Origin: Candidatus Zhuqueibacterota bacterium
GTDB taxonomy: Bacteria > KSB1 > UBA2214
Direction of reading: 5' to 3'
Assembly (NCBI GenBank): GCA_022706175.1
Contig: JAKJDB010000204.1
Coordinates: forward strand, 1-5,665
DNA length: 5,665 nt
In this document: one piece after another, positions 1 to 4,592 of the stretch
Layout: each line of letters starts with the position of its first letter
Position numbering within the stretch: the first letter of the stretch is position 1
Made by a program: the position numbers and the translations under genes
The notes under the pieces: generated by a model
Databases searched by the model: none
The model's input: only the letters and a program-made list of their open reading frames with translations
What the model was told of the DNA's origin: nothing

Positions 1-435
1 ATACCCGGCGCCGGCACCACCGCCGCGGCGCGCTCCTACAGTTATCAGGACGCCAACGTCCTGGCCGGCAAAACTTATCGCTACCAATTGGCGGATCTGG
101 ACCACTCCGGCCACCTGTCGTTCAGCGAACCGGTCACCATCACCGTGCTGGCGCCCGAACAGTTTGCTCTGGAGCAGAATTATCCCAATCCTTTCAATCC
201 CTCGACGGTCATCCCATTCAGAATTAAACAGGCCGGTGCCGTCAGCCTGGAGATCTATAACCTCAAAGGCCAACGGGTGACCACGTTGGTAAACCGGGTT
301 CTGGAAGCAGGCGCCTACACCGCGGTTTGGGATGCCCGCGATGCCAAAGGCCGGTTGCTGCCCAGCGGCTCATACCTCTATAAATTGAAGACCACTTCGT
401 TCGAACAAGTCAAATTGATGGAATATGTAAAGTAA
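1..435 (+). CDS. C-terminal part of a secreted protein with a T9SS type-A sorting domain (5' truncated)
   Basis: The frame is open from the first base to TAA at 433-435, giving 144 visible residues; the true start lies upstream of the window. Residues 1 to about 50 resemble the end of a fibronectin type III-like beta domain (SYSYQDANVLAGKTYRYQL, then a D-x-x-G-x-x-S-F-S-E-P strand), common just before sorting domains. From about residue 54 the sequence is a classic type IX secretion C-terminal sorting domain: F-A-L-E-Q then NYPNPFNPST, a hydrophobic strand, the IYNLKGQRV strand, the A-G-x-Y-x-x-x-W-D-A-R-D turn, and LPSGSYLYKL near the end. In known systems this domain takes a periplasmic protein through the T9SS translocon to the cell surface or medium, usually with removal of the domain. 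The function of the missing body is unknown. It is separated from the downstream operon by a stem-loop and about 190 nt, so it is probably a different transcript. The family call is very secure. Confidence 0.93.
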   Translation: MPGAGTTAAARSYSYQDANVLAGKTYRYQLADLDHSGHLSFSEPVTITVLAPEQFALEQNYPNPFNPSTVIPFRIKQAGAVSLEIYNLKGQRVTTLVNRVLEAGAYTAVWDARDAKGRLLPSGSYLYKLKTTSFEQVKLMEYVK

Positions 436-448
436 TCTGTCCTCTCAG

Positions 449-479
449 CCCCCGGCCTTGATAACAATCGGGCCGGGGG
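449..479 (+). terminator. GC-rich stem-loop after the T9SS cargo gene, probable terminator
   Basis: CCCCCGGCC (449-457) is perfectly complementary to GGCCGGGGG (471-479), a 9-bp all-GC stem around a 13-nt loop; GAT/ATC inside the loop can add three more pairs. It begins 13 nt after the stop codon of the upstream gene, the usual place for an intrinsic terminator. No T-tract follows (TCCTACCTGG), so it is not a textbook Rho-independent terminator. It may instead protect the 3' end of the mRNA or work with Rho. Confidence 0.6.
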
Positions 480-625
480 TCCTACCTGGTCAGTTGATCG
501 GCCTCTTTCCATTCAAGCTGAATAAATTTTCTTTTTAAACCCGCGAATTAATCGTAAATTTCTACTTCAAAACTTGAGCGCTTCAGAACCATTTCGCCAC
601 GGCAAGGACAATCGAACAAGCCCCT
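480..625 (+). promoter_or_regulatory. Intergenic region with AT-rich core, likely promoter zone of the radical SAM operon
   Basis: No supportable gene lies between the stem-loop and the ATG at 626. Bases from about 521 to 575 are clearly AT-rich (AATAAATTTTCTTTTTAAAC, then GAATTAATCGTAAATTTC) against GC-rich surroundings, as expected for a promoter. I cannot assign -35 and -10 boxes confidently: TTTTTA (532-537) and TAAATT (555-560) have 17-nt spacing but match the sigma-70 consensus poorly. The lineage may use a different housekeeping promoter consensus. No obvious operator palindrome or riboswitch was seen. Confidence 0.35.
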
Positions 626-1687
626 ATGCGCATCAACCCTTTTCTCATCCTTCGGCACGCCGTCGCCCGCCGTCCGGTCAACTCGAGCACAGAGATCCGG
701 ATCACACGGCTGTGCAGCCAACGCTGCCGTCAATGCCGGGTGTATGAGCGGGAAAGCGATCCCGCGAACATGAGCCTCGAACGCTTCCGGACGATCACCG
801 CGGATCTGAAAAAATACGGCGCCTATCTCGGTTTCATCTCCGGCGGAGAAGCGCTGCTGAATCCCGATCTATTGCCGATTCTGGCGGAAGCGAAAAAAAC
901 GTTTCGCGTCGCCACCACCCTGGTGACCGGGCTGTATCACCAGCGGGATCGGGTGAAAGAGGCGGCCGGCTTTTGCCTGGCGAACGACATCAACATCCAG
1001 ACCTCGTTAGACGGCTTGGGCGAAACCGGCGACTATTTGCGCGGCGTCCGGCAGTACAGCGGCACGGTGCTGGACCATATGGCCATGATCAGCGAGATGA
1101 AAAAAAAATCGAAATCGAAATCCCTGCTCTACGCCAACATCGTCCTCAATCAGAAAAACCTGGACCAGGTGCCTCAGCTGATATTAAACGCCCGTCGTCT
1201 GCATTGGCGCGCCACCATTGGATTGTACCATCATCTTACCGAGACCACGCGCAGCGACGACGAACTCCAGATCGTTTCGGACGAACGGCTGGATACGCTG
1301 CTGGCCTATCTGGACCACCATCCGGATATTCTGAATTTAAATTCATTCATCCGCGGCATCGGTCCGTTTCTGCGAAACGGTACAACCACCCCCTGCCCGT
1401 TTGTCGCCAGTCGCTTGTGGATGACCCGCGTCACGATCATGGAAACCGGCGAGGTCCATCTGTGCTGGGGCGAGCCTCTCGGCCGTCTGACAGAGCAATC
1501 GCTGCAGGATGTTTTCAGCAGCGCCGACTATCATCAACGGTTGCAGCAGTATGCCGCGTGTCGCGGCTGCTGGACCACCTGCTACACCCAGCGCTATCTG
1601 CTGCTGCATCCGCGGTCGTTGACAGAGTTGTCCGACAATCTCGTCAAGATGATCCGACTGCGTCGGTATCAACGGGAGCGTCGGTGA
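626..1687 (+). CDS. Radical SAM protein with C-terminal auxiliary-cluster-like cysteines (first of two paralogues)
   Basis: The product is 353 residues. C30-x3-C34-x2-C37 is the radical SAM motif that holds the catalytic [4Fe-4S] cluster and S-adenosylmethionine. GGE at 73-75 binds the SAM amino group in this superfamily, and TSLDG (126-130) followed by a Y-L-R-G motif (137-140) is typical of the SPASM/twitch-type subgroup. The C-terminal part carries C257, C280, C312, C315 and C319, a C-x22-C-x31-C-x2-C-x3-C array that could bind one auxiliary iron-sulfur cluster. No membrane segment is evident, so it is probably cytoplasmic; the tail is strongly basic. The ATG at 626 is the only plausible start: an in-frame TGA lies at 575-577 and the next Met (residue 49) is beyond the cluster cysteines. 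It lacks a well-spaced Shine-Dalgarno site (AAGGA at 604-608 is too far). Oddities are GGEALL in place of the common GGEPLL, and CRVYE after the last cluster Cys instead of CDxW. It heads the operon. Superfamily is certain; substrate unknown. Confidence 0.95.
   Translation: MRINPFLILRHAVARRPVNSSTEIRITRLCSQRCRQCRVYERESDPANMSLERFRTITADLKKYGAYLGFISGGEALLNPDLLPILAEAKKTFRVATTLVTGLYHQRDRVKEAAGFCLANDINIQTSLDGLGETGDYLRGVRQYSGTVLDHMAMISEMKKKSKSKSLLYANIVLNQKNLDQVPQLILNARRLHWRATIGLYHHLTETTRSDDELQIVSDERLDTLLAYLDHHPDILNLNSFIRGIGPFLRNGTTTPCPFVASRLWMTRVTIMETGEVHLCWGEPLGRLTEQSLQDVFSSADYHQRLQQYAACRGCWTTCYTQRYLLLHPRSLTELSDNLVKMIRLRRYQRERR
1674..1678 (+). promoter_or_regulatory. Shine-Dalgarno site (GGGAG) of the DUF3108-like gene
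   Basis: GGGAG inside the end of the upstream radical SAM gene sits 8 nt before ATG at 1687 and 5 nt before the alternative in-frame GTG at 1684. The spacing favours the ATG, which overlaps the upstream TGA (1685-1687) by one base and suggests translational coupling. Confidence 0.6.
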
Positions 1688-2451
1688 TGATCAAGTGGAC
1701 CGTCCTTCTGCTCGTCCCGTTTCTGCTGACCGCAGAGCCCAAATTCATCGGCAACAGCGATCTGAACCGGTTCGACCGCGAGGCGCTGACGTTCTCCCTT
1801 TCGTTTCGCGGCGTCGCGGCAGCCAGAGCGCGGATGCGCTGTGAAACGCTTCCCGAACATCTGTGGCGGATTCAGGTCGACACGGACACCAAATTCTGGG
1901 CAGACCTGGTCTTTCCGGTCAGCAATCGCTATATCACGCTGATCGACCAACCCAGCGGACGGGTTGTCCAGATCGACAAAAAAATAAAACAAAAAAACCT
2001 GAAGCAGGAAATGGCGGTGTTCTATGATTACTCCGCCGGTCGCGCCCACGCTTCGCATGGTTTTGATTGGGAGATCGGCGATGAGCTGCAAACGCTCTTC
2101 TCCCTGCTCTATCAGTTGCGCGGCATGGATCCGGCGCCGTCGGACTCGCTGGGTTGCCTTTTGGAAATCGAAAGCCAACTGTGGGTCGTCACCGGCAAGG
2201 TGGAGATCGGCGAGCCGGTCGAAGGGTCTTTCTCCGATCAGCCGGTGCGCCGCATTGTGCTCGACTTTGTTCCGCAGAGTCCGCTGAAGCCCAGGGACTG
2301 GAAAACCGACCTGTTGACCAACCGCTTCGGCCGCCAGGGCCAACTGATTCTCAAGATGGGGCCTGCGCCGGAGAACCTGCCGTTGTGGATGCAAATCGGC
2401 GGCGGCACCAATCCGGTTTCCATGAAATTGCTCTCCCGCAAAAAAGGATGA
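1687..2451 (+). CDS. DUF3108-like exported protein
   Basis: The product is 254 residues from ATG at 1687, which overlaps the previous stop by one base and has GGGAG 8 nt upstream; GTG at 1684 is an alternative. Residues 1-16 (M-I-K-W, a leucine/valine-rich core, then L-T-A before E17) look like a short Sec signal peptide with no lipobox cysteine, so a periplasmic or outer-membrane-associated location is inferred. The mature part resembles DUF3108: an opening strand with L-T-F-S-L-S-F-R-G-V-A-A-A (compare the family's L-x-Y-x-V-x-W-x-G-I-x-A-G), a Y-I-T-L-I-D strand, then F-D (about residue 123) followed by D-x-L-x-x-L-F-S-L-L-Y-Q-L-R, and a final G-Q-L-I-L-K-M strand before a P-L-W-M-Q-I stretch. 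DUF3108 proteins are beta-rich envelope proteins of unknown function. A lysine/glutamine-rich patch (IDKKIKQKNLKQ) is encoded by two runs of seven A. Family assignment is by pattern recognition, not a profile search. The context suggests an envelope or glycolipid role. Confidence 0.85.
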   Translation: MIKWTVLLLVPFLLTAEPKFIGNSDLNRFDREALTFSLSFRGVAAARARMRCETLPEHLWRIQVDTDTKFWADLVFPVSNRYITLIDQPSGRVVQIDKKIKQKNLKQEMAVFYDYSAGRAHASHGFDWEIGDELQTLFSLLYQLRGMDPAPSDSLGCLLEIESQLWVVTGKVEIGEPVEGSFSDQPVRRIVLDFVPQSPLKPRDWKTDLLTNRFGRQGQLILKMGPAPENLPLWMQIGGGTNPVSMKLLSRKKG

Positions 2452-2455
2452 CGTC

Positions 2456-3562
2456 ATGGTGGGAACGTTGAGCCTCCTTTTTGCTTGTCTGTATGTGTCG
2501 CTGAGCCTCTGGGTCCGCTGCATGGTACGCCGGCCCTGGCCCAGGGGCGAACGGGCGGACGCACCTCTGGTCTCGGTCATCATCGCCGGCCGCAATGAGG
2601 CAGACGAACTGCCCGGTTGCCTGGACAGCCTGCTGCGGCTGCAGTATCCGTCTGAAAAGCTCGAGATCCTGCTGGTGGACGACGCCTCCCACGACGGCTC
2701 GCTGGCGCTGCTGCAGTCCTTTGCTGAGGGAAAACAGCATGTAACCGTATTAGCCCTGGAGCGCCATGAAAAAGAGCTTTCCGGCAAAGCGGGCGCCGTG
2801 CTCCAGGCGATCGAAAAAAGCAGCGGCGAGTTTGTTTTTATCACCGATGCCGACTGCCGGGTTCCTTCCCGATGGATAGAGACGCACCTGACCTATTTCA
2901 CCGCAGAGGTCGGCATGGTCGGCGGCCTGACGCTGTTGCAGCGGCGTCACGGCAATTCCAACTGGCTGGACCGGATGCAATCGCTGGATTGGCTGTTCCT
3001 GCAATTGATCTCCTCCGCCTGTGCGCACGCGGGAAAACCGCTGAGCTGGATGGGCAACAACATGGCGTTCCGCCGGTCGGCCTACGATGAGGTGGGCGGA
3101 TACCGCAAGTTGAACTATAGCCTGATCGAAGATTTCAGCCTGCTGAATGCGATCAGCCGCACGACCTCCTGGCGCGTGGTTCTGCACACCGATCAGGCGG
3201 CGGTTGTACAAAGCCGGCCGGAAAAAACCATGAAGCAGCTGTACCAGCAGCGCAGACGGTGGGCGCTGGGCATCCAACCGGTGCGGCCGCTGGGAAAGAT
3301 GCTGATGGCGGTCACCTATTGCATCCGCATGCTGGTCTGGTTGTGCGCGGCACTGCTGCATCCTGCCGGGTGGATCGCTTTAGCGGCCATTGTGCTGGGC
3401 GACGGATTGATTTTATCCAGCCGGCCGGCGCTCTCCGCTCGAGAGCTTTTCAGGTCCGGACCCGGATTTGAATTATTCTATTTTCTGTTCGTGCTGTTGA
3501 TGCCGCCCGCCCTCTGGCTGGATAAAACCATCATCTGGAAAGATGATGTGTACGCCTATTGA
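2456..3562 (+). CDS. Membrane-anchored family 2 glycosyltransferase (GT-A fold, QxxRW type)
   Basis: The product is 368 residues. The ATG at 2456 lies 4 nt after the previous stop and has AAGGA (2444-2448) 7 nt upstream, a strong ribosome site within the upstream gene's end. Residues 3-22 form an N-terminal membrane segment followed by basic residues. The GT2 catalytic domain follows: VSVIIAGRNEA (39-49), LVDDASHDGS (73-82), the metal- and nucleotide-sugar-binding D131-A-D133, G-N-N-M-A-F-R-R (200-207) in the acceptor region, candidate catalytic-base motif I-E225-D226-F, and Q265-x-x-R268-W269, typical of membrane-embedded and often processive GT2 enzymes. At least three further hydrophobic stretches (about 282-301, 304-320, 337-358) give a polytopic C-terminus. 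It should transfer a sugar from a nucleotide donor on the cytoplasmic face to a lipid or growing glycan. Cellulose/chitin synthase-type and ceramide glucosyltransferase-type enzymes share this layout, so donor and acceptor cannot be named. It sits between the two radical SAM genes. Confidence 0.95.
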   Translation: MVGTLSLLFACLYVSLSLWVRCMVRRPWPRGERADAPLVSVIIAGRNEADELPGCLDSLLRLQYPSEKLEILLVDDASHDGSLALLQSFAEGKQHVTVLALERHEKELSGKAGAVLQAIEKSSGEFVFITDADCRVPSRWIETHLTYFTAEVGMVGGLTLLQRRHGNSNWLDRMQSLDWLFLQLISSACAHAGKPLSWMGNNMAFRRSAYDEVGGYRKLNYSLIEDFSLLNAISRTTSWRVVLHTDQAAVVQSRPEKTMKQLYQQRRRWALGIQPVRPLGKMLMAVTYCIRMLVWLCAALLHPAGWIALAAIVLGDGLILSSRPALSARELFRSGPGFELFYFLFVLLMPPALWLDKTIIWKDDVYAY

Positions 3563-3578
3563 ATGGAACTGAACCGCC

Positions 3579-4592
3579 ATGGCCTTTCTTCGTCCTCTGC
3601 TCCTGCAGTATTATATCACCGAACAGTGCAATTGCCGCTGCCGCGTCTGCGACATCTGGAGCAAGGGACGAACGGACGATGCCGCCCTCGCGGTGGTGGT
3701 GCGACGGCTGCATGAGGCGCGGCGGATCGGTGTTCGTTTCGTGGATTTTACCGGCGGGGAACCGTTGCTGCATCCGCAGCTGCCGGAGATGCTGCGTGCC
3801 GCCCAAGCCTGCGGATTAAAGACCACTCTGACCACCAATACGCTGCTCTATCCACAGCGCTGTAAAGAACTGGCTGGGCTGGTGCATTTTCTTCACTTTT
3901 CTCTCGATGGCGCGAAAGCCGAGGTGCACAACTCATTACGCGGCGCCCCAGCGTTCGACCGCGTACTCGACAGCCTGGATTTGGCGCGGTGCTGCGGCGA
4001 GCGGCCGGACATCACCTTTACCGTCGGACCGCACAATCTGGAGCAATTGCCGCCCCTCAGCCGCATCGCCGGAGAGCTCAGGCTGATCCTCATCGTCAAC
4101 CCGGTGTTTCGCCATCAGGGGTATCAACCCCTGTCCGAGCAAGAGCTGTCCTATATCGAAGAATTTTCCGGACGACCCTATGTCTATATCAACACCGCGT
4201 TTCACCGGCTGCTGCGTCAGGGTGGAAATCAAATCGGACGGCCACGCTGCAGGGTCATGGACAGCGTGCTGGTCATCTCCCCCGACGATCGGCTGCTGGC
4301 GCCCTGTTACCACTTTGTCCAGGAGACGCTGCAGATAACCGACCTGGTGGATTCGTATCATAGCGATTGGTTTCGTGCGTTGAAAAGACAACAGGGCGCT
4401 TTTCCACCATGCGCTGGATGCAGCCTGAATTGTTATTTTGATCCCTCTTTTCATTATGTGTTGGACCGTTTTTTTCTCGACAGCCTTTCTGCCAAGCTCC
4501 ATTACGTCCGTTACAAATACCTGTCGCCGCGGGCTGTAAGCAGCAAGCCTGCTGCGGCCGTCTTTCATCAAATCACGAATGAACCATGCTGA
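3579..4592 (+). CDS. Radical SAM protein with SPASM/twitch-like C-terminus (second paralogue)
   Basis: The product is 337 residues. An in-frame TGA at 3570-3572 makes ATG 3579 the first possible start and the only one that keeps the cluster site; Shine-Dalgarno complementarity is weak (TGGAAC, about 8-13 nt upstream). C17-x3-C21-x2-C24 followed by D-I-W is the canonical radical SAM site, with an additional C19 between the ligands. TGGEPLLHP (58-66) is the SAM-binding motif, and F-S-L-D-G (107-111) with H-N-S-L-R-G (117-122) matches the SPASM-type peptide and small-molecule modifying subgroup. C-terminal cysteines C224, C243, C278, C281 and C285 probably bind one auxiliary [4Fe-4S] cluster; a full SPASM domain usually has seven. 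The C-terminal 50 residues are rich in aromatic and hydrophobic residues and may contact a membrane or lipid. It is probably cytoplasmic or peripheral to the inner membrane. The gene starts 16 nt after the glycosyltransferase and overlaps the next gene by 7 nt. Superfamily is certain; reaction and substrate unknown. Confidence 0.95.
   Translation: MAFLRPLLLQYYITEQCNCRCRVCDIWSKGRTDDAALAVVVRRLHEARRIGVRFVDFTGGEPLLHPQLPEMLRAAQACGLKTTLTTNTLLYPQRCKELAGLVHFLHFSLDGAKAEVHNSLRGAPAFDRVLDSLDLARCCGERPDITFTVGPHNLEQLPPLSRIAGELRLILIVNPVFRHQGYQPLSEQELSYIEEFSGRPYVYINTAFHRLLRQGGNQIGRPRCRVMDSVLVISPDDRLLAPCYHFVQETLQITDLVDSYHSDWFRALKRQQGAFPPCAGCSLNCYFDPSFHYVLDRFFLDSLSAKLHYVRYKYLSPRAVSSKPAAAVFHQITNEPC

Noticed and set aside
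436..625. Possible small precursor peptide gene (RiPP-type) for the radical SAM enzymes
   Set aside because: No short frame with a start, ribosome site and leader/core-like composition was found in this gap, and the other junctions are too short to hold one. A precursor outside the window cannot be excluded.
973..1686. Frame upstream of and continuous with the DUF3108-like gene, which could suggest an N-terminal extension of 238 residues
   Set aside because: It lies inside the first radical SAM gene in another frame, is Arg/Pro/His-rich, and would bury a clear signal peptide. The ATG at 1687 with GGGAG upstream is the better start.
1669..2844. Long antisense open frame (391 codons) opposite the DUF3108-like and glycosyltransferase genes
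   Set aside because: Its translation is rich in Arg, Ser, Gln and Ala with no recognisable domain, and it lies opposite two well-supported genes. Such frames are common opposite GC-rich coding DNA.
2750..3361. Antisense open frame (203 codons) within the glycosyltransferase gene
   Set aside because: Low-complexity Gln/His/Arg-rich translation without motifs; a shadow of the GT2 gene.
3936..4571. Antisense open frame (211 codons) opposite the second radical SAM gene
   Set aside because: No recognisable domain and completely covered by a gene with intact catalytic motifs.
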